Assembly: GCA_000434055.1 (NCBI GenBank)
Contig: HF999637.1
Coordinates: 1 to 40,664 of the forward strand
Direction of reading: 5' to 3'
Source of the DNA: Ruminococcus sp. CAG:488
GTDB lineage: Bacteria > Bacillota > Clostridia > Oscillospirales > Acutalibacteraceae
DNA: 40,664 nt
Below are positions 24,867-32,638 of the stretch, in pieces; the first letter of the stretch is position 1; the number at the start of each line of letters is the position of its first letter. The notes under the pieces were generated by a model that ran no database searches, was not told where the DNA came from, and worked only from the letters and a program-made list of their open reading frames with translations. The position numbers and the translations under genes are program-made.

Positions 24867-25003
24867 TCCGACAGCAAAAACTGAGGATTACATGTGAAAA
24901 GAAGATTATATCCGTACTCCTTGTAATTGTTATACTACAATTGTTTAATTGTTTAATAATGTAAGGCTTTTATGAAACAGAGTGTGGAATTAAGTCGGAA
25001 TTC
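24867..25003 (+). other. non-coding gap with a possible decayed signal-peptide ORF
   Basis: A GAGGA site precedes ATG 24892, which is followed at once by TGA. In the frame one base later, codons to TAA near 24964 read EKKIISVLLVIVILQLFNC, which looks like a lipoprotein or export signal. One inserted base would explain this, but the fragment is too short to be sure. A palindrome AATTGT-N6-ACAATT lies inside it. Nothing else is visible in this stretch. Confidence 0.35.
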
Positions 25004-25032
25004 TTGACAAATATTGTTAACGGGGCTACAAT
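25004..25032 (+). promoter_or_regulatory. near-consensus sigma-A promoter for the 46-aa peptide
   Basis: Perfect TTGACA (25004-25009), a 17-nt spacer and TACAAT (25027-25032), 45 nt upstream of the start. Confidence 0.82.
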
Positions 25033-25077
25033 GAAGTTGACGGCAAAACGTTAATATTATTAAGGAGATGGAGCATT

Positions 25078-25218
25078 ATGATGGCAATTATTGCTTTGAT
25101 TTCGGATTTTATTGATTTGGCTATTAAGGCGATCGGATCGGTTTTTCCGGATGCTGCGCAGGCTATTCAGCAGGCTCTCAGTCAGCTTTTTGATTTCATC
25201 ACATCAATTATCGGCTGA
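25078..25218 (+). CDS. 46-aa amphipathic peptide
   Basis: A short ORF with strong expression signals: a near-consensus promoter at 25004 and TTAAGGAGATGG just before ATGATG. The product begins MMAIIALISDFIDLAIKAIG, continues SVFPDAAQAIQQALSQL and ends FDFITSIIG. It forms two probable amphipathic helices joined at VFPDA, with four Asp against one Lys (net acidic) and no cysteine. Size and character recall the beta-type phenol-soluble modulins of staphylococci or leaderless bacteriocin-like peptides, but I see no direct homology. It could also be a small membrane-binding regulator. No immunity or export gene is adjacent. A weak hairpin at 25262 may end the transcript. Confidence 0.72.
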   Translation: MMAIIALISDFIDLAIKAIGSVFPDAAQAIQQALSQLFDFITSIIG

Positions 25219-25261
25219 CGCAGGGCAGCTTTGCTTTAAACGTGGACTCCTACAAAGCAGC

Positions 25262-25290
25262 AGGAAGCTACAGCGCCTCATTAGCTTCTT
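25262..25290 (+). terminator. weak terminator after the 46-aa peptide gene
   Basis: AGGAAGCTA / TAGCTTCTT (one G-T pair) surround an 11-nt loop; only CAGATTTTAAT follows, so the T-tract is poor. Confidence 0.45.
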
Positions 25291-25355
25291 CAGATTTTAA
25301 TATCAAATTATATTTATAAATTTTGCCTTTTGCCGCACTTTTTTCTTTTTAGGTG

Positions 25356-25383
25356 TTGACAAAGGGCATTTTTTATGTATAAT
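25356..25383 (+). promoter_or_regulatory. sigma-A promoter for the flavo-diiron gene
   Basis: Perfect TTGACA (25356-25361), a 16-nt spacer and perfect TATAAT (25378-25383). The start codon is ~120 nt downstream. Confidence 0.82.
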
Positions 25384-25408
25384 AATAACAGTAATGATTA
25401 CTATTATT
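25384..25408. promoter_or_regulatory. 25-nt palindromic operator at the flavo-diiron promoter
   Basis: Two 12-nt arms (25384-25395 and 25397-25408) are inverted around G25396 with one mismatch. The core is AGTAAT-G-ATTACT, the 7-1-7-like layout of Fur/PerR-family operators. It begins immediately after the -10 box and covers the expected transcription start, a position suited to repression. Confidence 0.62.
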
Positions 25409-25506
25409 TATTGGTCATATTGAGCAGGCAATAAATTTATGCGCCGATGTTTAAATTATCGGTTAATACTAATTATGATTATGAAAAAGTGAAGGGAGTT
25501 TCAGCT

Positions 25507-27297
25507 ATGAATATTACAAAGGACATTAAATACGTTGGTGTTAATGACCATGATATCGACCTTTTTGAGGGTCAGTACGTTGTTGAAAACGGAATGGCAT
25601 ATAATTCTTATGTTATAATTGATGAGAAAATCGCTGTCATGGATACGGTTGACGCACGGTTCCGTCACGAATGGCTTGATAATCTTGCCGATGCGCTTGA
25701 CGGCAGAAAGCCCGATTATCTTATCGTTCAGCACATGGAGCCGGATCATTCGGCAAACGTAATGAGCTTCGTTGCGGCTTATCCCGAGGTTAAGGTCGTT
25801 GCCTCCGCAAAGGCTTTTGCGATGATGGGTCAGTTTTTCGGCGACGATCTGAGCGAAAGACAAATTGTTATTTCCGAAGGTTCAACGCTTGAGCTTGGTA
25901 AGCATACGCTCAATTTCATAGCTGCCCCCATGGTTCATTGGCCTGAGGTTATGGTTACTTATGATTCGTACGACAAGGTGCTTTTCTCCGCCGACGGTTT
26001 CGGAAAGTTCGGCGCGCTTGACGTTGATGAGGACTGGGCTTGCGAGGCAAGACGCTACTATTTCGGCATTGTCGGAAAGTACGGCGTTCAGGTTCAGAAG
26101 CTCTTGCAGAAAGCGAGCGCACTTGACATCGAAAAAATCTGTCCGCTTCACGGTCCGATCCTTACGGAAAATCTCGGATATTATCTCGGACTGTATAACA
26201 CCTGGTCGTCATACGGCATCGAGAGCGAGGGAATTGTGATTGCATATACCTCGGTTTACGGCAATACGAAAAAGGCTGTTGAAATCCTTGCCGATAAGCT
26301 CAGAGCAAACGGCTGTCCTAAGGTTGTTGTCAATGATCTTGCACGCTGCGATATGGCGGAGGCCGTTGAGGACGCTTTCCGCTACGGTAAGCTCGTTCTT
26401 GCGACAACAACTTATAATGCGGATATTTTTCCGTTCATGCGTACTTTTATTGAGTCCCTGACCGAGAGGGAGTACAAGAACAGAACCGTTGCTTTCATTG
26501 AGAACGGTACATGGGCTCCGCTTGCGGCGAAGATAATGAAGGGTATGTTCGAGAAATCGAAAAACATCAATTTCGTTGAGCCTGTTGTTCATATCCGTTC
26601 GGCGTTGAACGAAGCCTCATCAAATGAGATTGATGAGCTTTCAAAGGAGCTTTGCCGTGATTATATTGCACAGGACGGCGAAACGGCTGACAAAAATGAC
26701 CTCACCGCTCTTTTCAATATCGGATACGGACTTTATGTTGTAACGTCAAATGACGGTAAAAAGGACAACGGACTCATTGTCAACACCGTATCGCAGGTCA
26801 CAAATTCTCCGAACAGAATCGCGGTTACGATCAATAAGGACAACTATTCGCACCACGTCATCAAGCAGACAGGCAAGATGAATATAAACTGCCTTTCAGT
26901 TGACGCCCCGTTTTCCGTGTTTGAGAATTTCGGATTCAGGAGCGGCAGAAATGTAAACAAATTTGAGGGCAGCGAACCTCTGCGTTCGGATAACGGACTT
27001 GCTTTTCTGCCGAGATATATCAACTCGTTCATGTCCTTGAAGGTTGAGCAGTATGTTGATCTTGACACTCACGGAATGTTTATCTGCTCGATTACCGAGG
27101 CGAGAGTTATTTCCGATGCCGAGACTATGACCTACACCTACTATCAGAAGAATGTTAAACCGAGGCCGCAGACGGAAGGCAAAAAGGGCTTTGTATGCAA
27201 GGTCTGCGGATATATCTATGAGGGCGACGAGCTTCCCGAGGACTTCATCTGTCCTCTTTGCAAGCACGGCGCGGCGGATTTTGAACCGATTAAATAA
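25507..27297 (+). CDS. flavo-diiron protein with flavin reductase and rubredoxin domains
   Basis: A 596-aa multidomain oxygen (or NO) reductase. The metallo-beta-lactamase diiron domain (1-~245) has H76-x-E78-x-D80-H81 (HMEPDH), MVHWPEV, FSADGFG and CPLHGP. The flavodoxin domain (~250-395) starts with VIAYTSVYGNTKKAVEIL. A flavin-reductase-like domain (~410-545) includes GLIVNTVSQVTNSPNRIAVT. The C-terminal rubredoxin (~562-596) has both CxxC pairs: CKVCGYIYEGDELPEDFICP and CPLC. One chain can therefore accept electrons at rubredoxin and flavin and pass them to the diiron site. ATG 25507 (GAAGGGAG upstream) is preferred over the longer frame from 25447. The palindrome at its promoter suggests oxidative-stress control. 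Confidence 0.93.
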   Translation: MNITKDIKYVGVNDHDIDLFEGQYVVENGMAYNSYVIIDEKIAVMDTVDARFRHEWLDNLADALDGRKPDYLIVQHMEPDHSANVMSFVAAYPEVKVVASAKAFAMMGQFFGDDLSERQIVISEGSTLELGKHTLNFIAAPMVHWPEVMVTYDSYDKVLFSADGFGKFGALDVDEDWACEARRYYFGIVGKYGVQVQKLLQKASALDIEKICPLHGPILTENLGYYLGLYNTWSSYGIESEGIVIAYTSVYGNTKKAVEILADKLRANGCPKVVVNDLARCDMAEAVEDAFRYGKLVLATTTYNADIFPFMRTFIESLTEREYKNRTVAFIENGTWAPLAAKIMKGMFEKSKNINFVEPVVHIRSALNEASSNEIDELSKELCRDYIAQDGETADKNDLTALFNIGYGLYVVTSNDGKKDNGLIVNTVSQVTNSPNRIAVTINKDNYSHHVIKQTGKMNINCLSVDAPFSVFENFGFRSGRNVNKFEGSEPLRSDNGLAFLPRYINSFMSLKVEQYVDLDTHGMFICSITEARVISDAETMTYTYYQKNVKPRPQTEGKKGFVCKVCGYIYEGDELPEDFICPLCKHGAADFEPIK

Positions 27298-27332
27298 TAA
27301 CAGTGCAATAATTAAGAAATTTTGATATTTTT

Positions 27333-27387
27333 AAGCCGCTTTTTGGAATAGGACGCAGAATAATTCTTTTCCAAAAGCGGCTTTTGT
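27333..27387 (+). terminator. strong terminator after the flavo-diiron gene
   Basis: AAGCCGCTTTTTGGAA (27333-27348) pairs with TTCCAAAAGCGGCTT (27369-27383), one bulged T, followed by TTGTCTT. Confidence 0.85.
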
Positions 27388-27399
27388 CTTAATTATCTA

Positions 27400-27428
27400 A
27401 TGACAAAACAGGAATTTAATGATATAAT
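27400..27428 (+). promoter_or_regulatory. promoter of the M6 protease-flippase-ECF operon
   Basis: ATGACA (27400-27405), a 17-nt spacer and perfect TATAAT (27423-27428), 28 nt before ATG 27457. Confidence 0.72.
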
Positions 27429-27456
27429 TGTAAAAAGACGTCAGGATGGTGATGTT

Positions 27457-30108
27457 ATGAAAACTATTCGTTCATTTGCAGGCGTGTTACTTTCGGTTAT
27501 TTTAATAATAGCTTCCGTAACTTTCCCGACATCGGCACAGACAAACTCGGTTGAGACTATGGCAAACTTAATCGTTTTTGTCAAATTTCCCGAGGATACA
27601 ACCTCGGAAATTACCGACAATTCGCAGAAGATAATGATGTATTATAACGATACGTCAAAAATGTATGTCGGCTCGGACATTGATTTTTCGTTCAAAAAAT
27701 ATATCACCGAGATTTCAAGAGGAAAGCTGAATGTCAATAATATTTTCCCTCAGCTTGAGGGAGATAAGATTACACCCCTTACCCTGGCGGCTTCGCATGA
27801 CAACAGTAATGATAACAGCGTTATTCAGGAGATTGTTGCTGCTTTTAATTCGGGAAAGATAAAGATGCCTGAGGATAAGCTTGACAATAAATATTCCGGC
27901 GTTGTTGATAATCTTACCGTTATTATTCAGGGCAAGTGCCCGAGCGGCTCTGATTTTATGTGGCCGCACAAGAGCGTTACTGACGTTTCGACAAAGATAA
28001 AAAATAAATATCAGTTCGGAAACTATAATCTTATTGATTCATACAGCGTTACCGGCACCGTAGCGGCTTGTCAGGGTGTTATTACGCATGAATTTTTACA
28101 CAGTGTCGGTTTGCCGGATCTCTATCGCAGAAGCGGAACGGACGGAACACCCGTCGGTGTTTGGGACATCATGGCAAGCAACAGCTTCTTTATGCAGTAT
28201 CCGCTTTCCTACCAGCGATACAAGCTTGGCTGGATACCGATGCAGCAGATCACCCGGAGCGGAACATACACGCTCGACCCGGTAAGCGATCCCGACTCGG
28301 ACACGATACTTTACGAGATCAAAACGCCGATGTCGGCGAGCGAGAGCTTCATGCTCGAATACAGGAAGAAAATAACGACGAATTTTTCAAATCTCGGCTT
28401 CGAGACGAAAATTCCGTCGTCCGGATTGCTGATTTACAGGGTCAACAAGTCTGTTGTTAATCAGACGAATGCCTGGGGCGACGATTATCTTTATGTTTAC
28501 CGTCCCGGCGAGACAAGCACAACGGCGAGCGCAGGTGATTTGTTCAAATCTGCCCTTGACCCGAACAGTAACAGGACAAGCTTCGGCGTTGCGGATTTCG
28601 ACGCATCGCTTACTGACGGAACGATGTTCTATTCCAACGGTAAGAACAGCGGAATAGTTATTTCGGACGTAAAGTATAACAGTGATTCATCTCAAATCAG
28701 CTTTCATGTTGAGTTCCCGGACTACTCCTCACTCGGTTTGTGGAACGGTATTTCAAACAGCATTGCAATGGAGGCAACCGGAATAAAAGTTGATACCGAC
28801 AGTATTGGCAATGTCTATTCATGTATAATGGGTCGTGAGGACTGGAACTTTGTGAACAAGGTGCTTAAGTACGACGGCGCATCATGGACCACACTCGGTT
28901 CGTTTTTTTCAAATGTTAACAGCATGACGCTTAAGGTTTATAACGATGTTCCTTATGTTCTCTACCTCAATTCAAGCGGCAGACCCGTTCTCGCAAAGTA
29001 CGCAGGCAACTCGTGGCAGACCGTTTATACGGATAACTCGGTCAGCTATCCGAACGATTTGCAGCTTTTTATGGGCGATTCGGGGTTCTACTGCGCATGG
29101 ACGGTTGACGGCACAAAGCTGAGCATAAAGAAAATCACTTCGAATGGCGTGACAAATGTCAATTCGTCGCTGACTGCCGATTATTTTGCAAATCCGAGTC
29201 TCAGCACGGTTGGCAATTATATTTATGTGACCTATTGTAATTTCTCCTTCGGCGGAGGAAAGCAGTATACGCAGGTCAAGAGATATAATCTGACCGAGGG
29301 ACAGTGGGAAAGCATTCAGGTTCCGAATCCGCTTGTCTCATCCAATCTTCACAGAAGCATCGGATATAACGGTGAATACTGGATGATTGCGGCAACGTCG
29401 GGCAGTAAACCGATAATAGTCAAGGTCGACGGCAATTCAAATGTCACTCAATATGAGGTTCCTACCACGATAACAAATATTCTTGAGGCTTCAATGGATA
29501 TTTCCGAAAACGGTACGGTTTGTGTTTCTCTCATTGCCTCGGGCGAGGAAAGTCAGATACTTTATCTTGACGGCGGCGAGTGGAAGCAGCTCGGCGGTTC
29601 GCCCTGCTCAAGCTGCCAGGCGGCTGATATGACGATTTACAAAAACAGGGTTTATGTAGGCTCGGTTCTCACGGGTACGGGAGGAGTCAGTCTAACTTAT
29701 AAGGATTTACCCGAGAAGGAATTGCCCGAGCTTATCTCAATCGAATCACAGACGGTTTCGGTAACTGACGGTTATATAATCGGTCTGCCGCAGAGAGCCG
29801 CAAACCTCAAGCTTTATCTTGAAGCAACGAATGGCGGCTATTTTAAGTATGATAAGGTTTGCACGGGCGGACAGGTTTTGCTTTACACTGCCGACGGCGT
29901 GCTTGTAAAAAGATATACGGTTGTAATTAAAGGCGACGTCAACGGTGACGGAGTTGCCGACGGATGCGATGCCGTTCTTATAAATGCCGCGGCGGCAGGA
30001 ATGCTTACGTTTGAGGGTGGCTTCAAAAAGGCGGCGGATACCGACGGAGACGGAAGCATTACGGAAAAGGATAACGAATATCCGATAAAAAGCGGATTGA
30101 ATTTATAA
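27457..30108 (+). CDS. secreted M6-like metalloprotease with C-terminal dockerin
   Basis: An 883-aa exported protein. A signal peptide (KTIRSFAGVLLSVILIIASV, cleavage near TSA-QT) precedes an M6/immune-inhibitor-A-like protease domain. The zinc site is HEFLHSVGLPD (H211, E212, H215, D221), followed by the Met-turn VWDIMASN. The middle (~440-770) has repeated beta-strand units such as KVLKYDGASWTTLG and RYNLTEGQWESIQV, which look like a propeller. The end (~825-883) is a type I dockerin with two calcium loops (GDVNGDGVADGCDA and DTDGDGSITEKDNE), which should plug it into a cohesin scaffold. ATG 27457 (GGATGGTGAT) is preferred over TTG/ATG starts upstream. The flippase gene follows after 27 nt. 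Confidence 0.9.
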   Translation: MKTIRSFAGVLLSVILIIASVTFPTSAQTNSVETMANLIVFVKFPEDTTSEITDNSQKIMMYYNDTSKMYVGSDIDFSFKKYITEISRGKLNVNNIFPQLEGDKITPLTLAASHDNSNDNSVIQEIVAAFNSGKIKMPEDKLDNKYSGVVDNLTVIIQGKCPSGSDFMWPHKSVTDVSTKIKNKYQFGNYNLIDSYSVTGTVAACQGVITHEFLHSVGLPDLYRRSGTDGTPVGVWDIMASNSFFMQYPLSYQRYKLGWIPMQQITRSGTYTLDPVSDPDSDTILYEIKTPMSASESFMLEYRKKITTNFSNLGFETKIPSSGLLIYRVNKSVVNQTNAWGDDYLYVYRPGETSTTASAGDLFKSALDPNSNRTSFGVADFDASLTDGTMFYSNGKNSGIVISDVKYNSDSSQISFHVEFPDYSSLGLWNGISNSIAMEATGIKVDTDSIGNVYSCIMGREDWNFVNKVLKYDGASWTTLGSFFSNVNSMTLKVYNDVPYVLYLNSSGRPVLAKYAGNSWQTVYTDNSVSYPNDLQLFMGDSGFYCAWTVDGTKLSIKKITSNGVTNVNSSLTADYFANPSLSTVGNYIYVTYCNFSFGGGKQYTQVKRYNLTEGQWESIQVPNPLVSSNLHRSIGYNGEYWMIAATSGSKPIIVKVDGNSNVTQYEVPTTITNILEASMDISENGTVCVSLIASGEESQILYLDGGEWKQLGGSPCSSCQAADMTIYKNRVYVGSVLTGTGGVSLTYKDLPEKELPELISIESQTVSVTDGYIIGLPQRAANLKLYLEATNGGYFKYDKVCTGGQVLLYTADGVLVKRYTVVIKGDVNGDGVADGCDAVLINAAAAGMLTFEGGFKKAADTDGDGSITEKDNEYPIKSGLNL

Positions 30109-30135
30109 AAAGTATCAAGAGGGGAGGCGGCGCAC

Positions 30136-31674
30136 TTGCGGGGTAAAAAGGCACTGCTGAATTCTGCGGCATCGCTGATGCTTGAGTTTGTTACGGTAAT
30201 ATGCGGCTTTATCGTGCCGAGACTTATTATCGGAACATACGGCTCCGAGGTCAATGCGCTGACTTCTTCGATATCTCAGTTTCTCAGCTACATTGCCCTT
30301 GTTGAGGCAGGTGTCGGCGGAGTTATCAGAGCGGCACTTTATAAGCCGCTTGCCGAAAAAAACAATGCTGCGATGAGCAGCATAATAAAGGCGACGGAAA
30401 ACTTTTTTCGTAAGATAGCTTATATTTTTGTCGGCTACATGGTCGTTCTTGCGGCAATTTTCCCCGTGCTTGTCAACAAGAATTTTGACTGGGCATTTAC
30501 CGCCTCGCTGGTTATAATAATAGGATTGAGCACCTTTGCACAGTATTATTTCGGCATGACATATACCGTGCTTGTTCAGGCGGATCAGAGGAGATATGTC
30601 ACCTCGTTTTTGCATATAGGCACAATTACGCTCAATGCGATAATGGTCGTGATTTTTATAAAGCTCGGCGCTTCAATTCAAATCTTGAAGCTCGCAACAT
30701 CGCTTATCTATGTTCTGCGTCCGCTTGCTTTGAATGTTTACGTCAAGAAAAAATATAATATTGACCGCAAAGCAAAGCCCGATAACGAAGCCGTCGCACA
30801 GCGCTGGGACGGTCTCGGACATCACATAGCATATTTCGTCAATCTGAATACCGACGTTGTAATTCTTACGATTTTCTCAAAAATATCATCGTCTCTTGCT
30901 CTCGCCGAGGTGTCGGTTTATACGGTTTATTATTCCGTTGTCAACGGCATTATGAAGGTTGCGTCCAGCCTCTCGGCAGGTGTTGAGGCAGCTCTCGGAG
31001 ACATGATTGCCAAGAAGGAATACGAAAATCTAAACAGAAAGTTCAATCTTTATGAGTTTGTGTCGTTCAATCTTGTAACGGTGCTTTTTTCCTGCGCCGG
31101 ACTTTTGATAGTGCCGTTTATGAGCGTCTATATGAAGGGCATTACGGATGCGAATTATATAAGACCTCTTTTCGGATATATTCTCGTGCTTGCGAATGCG
31201 ATGTATTCGATTAGAATTCCTTATCACAGTGTGGTTTATGCCGCAGGGCATTATAAACAGACCCGTAACGGCGCATTTGCCGAAGCGGGAATAAACATAG
31301 CCGTTTCCGCAATTCTTGTTTATTTTTACGGAATTGTCGGAGTGGCGGTCGGTACACTTGTTGCAATGACATTCAGAACTGTTCAGTATGTGTTCTATCT
31401 TTCAAAAAACATTTTGAACAGGAGTGTAAAGTTCTTCTTTAAGCGAATGGCGATCTCAATTTTGACAGTAGTTGTTTCGGCGGCGGTTGTGCATTTTATT
31501 CCGTCGTTCGGAACTAAGAGCTATTTTGGCTGGGTGCTATATGCATGCGCAGTCGGAATTATCGTTTTGACGGTAACCTGCGGAATTGATTTGATATTCT
31601 GCCGCAAGGATTTTATCGGAGCGGTTAAGGTTATAAAAAATGCAATTTTTGCAAAAATAAAAAAGAAAAAGTAA
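30136..31674 (+). CDS. Wzx-like polysaccharide/lipid flippase (MOP superfamily)
   Basis: A 512-aa membrane protein with about 12-14 hydrophobic helices, similar in layout to oligosaccharide flippases (polysaccharide biosynthesis family). Helix 1 starts LLNSAASLMLEFVTVICGFIV, a typical family opening. EVNALTSSISQFLSYIALVEAGVGG follows, with the C-terminal polysaccharide-synthesis block near IRIPYHSVVYAAGHYKQTRNGAF. The start is TTG 30136, with GGGGAGG 8 nt upstream. It is 27 nt after the dockerin protease and 18 nt before an ECF S gene. Its lipid-linked cargo cannot be told; no glycosyltransferases are nearby, which is unusual for a flippase gene. Confidence 0.85.
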   Translation: MRGKKALLNSAASLMLEFVTVICGFIVPRLIIGTYGSEVNALTSSISQFLSYIALVEAGVGGVIRAALYKPLAEKNNAAMSSIIKATENFFRKIAYIFVGYMVVLAAIFPVLVNKNFDWAFTASLVIIIGLSTFAQYYFGMTYTVLVQADQRRYVTSFLHIGTITLNAIMVVIFIKLGASIQILKLATSLIYVLRPLALNVYVKKKYNIDRKAKPDNEAVAQRWDGLGHHIAYFVNLNTDVVILTIFSKISSSLALAEVSVYTVYYSVVNGIMKVASSLSAGVEAALGDMIAKKEYENLNRKFNLYEFVSFNLVTVLFSCAGLLIVPFMSVYMKGITDANYIRPLFGYILVLANAMYSIRIPYHSVVYAAGHYKQTRNGAFAEAGINIAVSAILVYFYGIVGVAVGTLVAMTFRTVQYVFYLSKNILNRSVKFFFKRMAISILTVVVSAAVVHFIPSFGTKSYFGWVLYACAVGIIVLTVTCGIDLIFCRKDFIGAVKVIKNAIFAKIKKKK

Positions 31675-31692
31675 TTGATTGGAGAATGAATC

Positions 31693-32289
31693 ATGGCAGT
31701 TAAGAACAAGGAAAAAATTTATAAGCTCACACTTACCGCAGTGCTTACGGCGTTGATTTTTGTAATGGCATTCACACCGCTCGGCTATCTGAAAATCGGA
31801 ACAGTTTCCATAACCTTTCTTATGATTCCCGTTGTTATCGGCGCCATTGTCGGCGGACCATCGGTCGGAACGGTGCTCGGACTGATGTTCGGCGCAACGA
31901 GCTTTATCCAGTGCTTTGGTATGGACACTTTCGGAACAACTCTTTTCGGAATAAATCCTGTTTATACCGCAATTATGTGCTTTGTACCGAGAATTCTGAT
32001 GGGTCTTTTCTGCGGACTGATTTATAAGGCTTTCGGCAAAAAGAATTACATTAAGACCGGAACAGCTTTAACATCGTTCTGCGGCGGATTTATTAACACT
32101 GTTCTTTTTGTCGGAGCATTGCTTCTCCTTTTCTACAACTCCGACTACATTCAGAGCTTCGGCAACAGCGTGATTGCCGTTATCTCGGTGCTTATAACAT
32201 TCAATGCCGTTATCGAGTGGATCGCCTGCACGGTCATCGGCTCGGCGGTCTCAATCGCACTGAATAAGGCGTTGAAAAAAAGATTTTAA
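31693..32289 (+). CDS. ECF transporter S component (substrate unknown)
   Basis: A 198-aa vitamin-type ECF substrate-binding membrane protein with about six helices. It opens KLTLTAVLTALIFVMAFTPLGYLKIG; then ITFLMIPVVIGAIVGGPSVGTVLG and FGATSFIQCFG follow, blocks seen in S components often annotated for pantothenate or another small vitamin. No riboswitch lies directly upstream, so the substrate is undecided. ATG 31693 has GGAGAATG in front. It is 18 nt after the flippase and probably closes that operon. The energizing module is not in the window. Confidence 0.85.
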   Translation: MAVKNKEKIYKLTLTAVLTALIFVMAFTPLGYLKIGTVSITFLMIPVVIGAIVGGPSVGTVLGLMFGATSFIQCFGMDTFGTTLFGINPVYTAIMCFVPRILMGLFCGLIYKAFGKKNYIKTGTALTSFCGGFINTVLFVGALLLLFYNSDYIQSFGNSVIAVISVLITFNAVIEWIACTVIGSAVSIALNKALKKRF

Positions 32290-32343
32290 TTGAACGGTTT
32301 TTACTTGATTTCTTAAGATTTGCTTAATATTTAATCTTTAATA

Positions 32344-32372
32344 TAGACATTTAGAAAGTTTAATGGTAAAAT
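32344..32372 (+). promoter_or_regulatory. promoter upstream of the dockerin-gene leader
   Basis: TAGACA (32344-32349), a 17-nt spacer and TAAAAT (32367-32372). It lies upstream of a strong terminator and ~265 nt before the next start codon. Confidence 0.6.
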
Positions 32373-32410
32373 AAAAGAAGGTCAAGGGAAAAGAAAAAGC
32401 TAAAAAATAT

Positions 32411-32452
32411 GCATATCAATATCCTTTGTCGGGTATTGATATGCTTTTTCTT
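32411..32452 (+). terminator. strong terminator: ECF operon end or leader attenuator
   Basis: 14-bp arms (32411-32424 and 32431-32444; one G-T pair) surround a 6-nt loop, followed by TTTTTCTTTT. It is ~120 nt after the ECF stop and ~40 nt after the promoter at 32344, so it can end the upstream operon and also stop new transcripts early. Confidence 0.88.
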
Positions 32453-32486
32453 TTCAACATATAAATTTTTCAAGAAGTTGTTCACA

Positions 32487-32590
32487 GGTTTTGAAAGACT
32501 AAGGACATTCAAAACCGGGAGGTGTTAGCGGAGAAACTAAGAAAACTATTCTCTCATGTGAGGTATCGCAGAGAGGGTAGATCTCAAATT
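32487..32590 (+). promoter_or_regulatory. structured 5' leader of the second dockerin gene
   Basis: A perfect 9-bp hairpin GGTTTTGAA (32487-32495) / TTCAAAACC (32508-32516) is followed by two mutually exclusive stems. GAGAA (32531-32535) can pair with TTCTC (32549-32553), or CTCTC (32551-32555) with GAGAG (32571-32575). I do not recognise a known riboswitch class. No clear -35/-10 pair lies between the terminator at 32411 and the gene. Confidence 0.5.
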
Positions 32591-32638
32591 TTACAAAAAA
32601 TGAAAGTATAAATAAATTGTTCTATGGAGGAAAAATAA

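Noticed and set aside
25112..25300. 62-codon ORF overlapping the 46-aa peptide gene in another frame
   Set aside because: The frame beginning at 25078 has the ribosome site and a regular amphipathic product; this one has neither.
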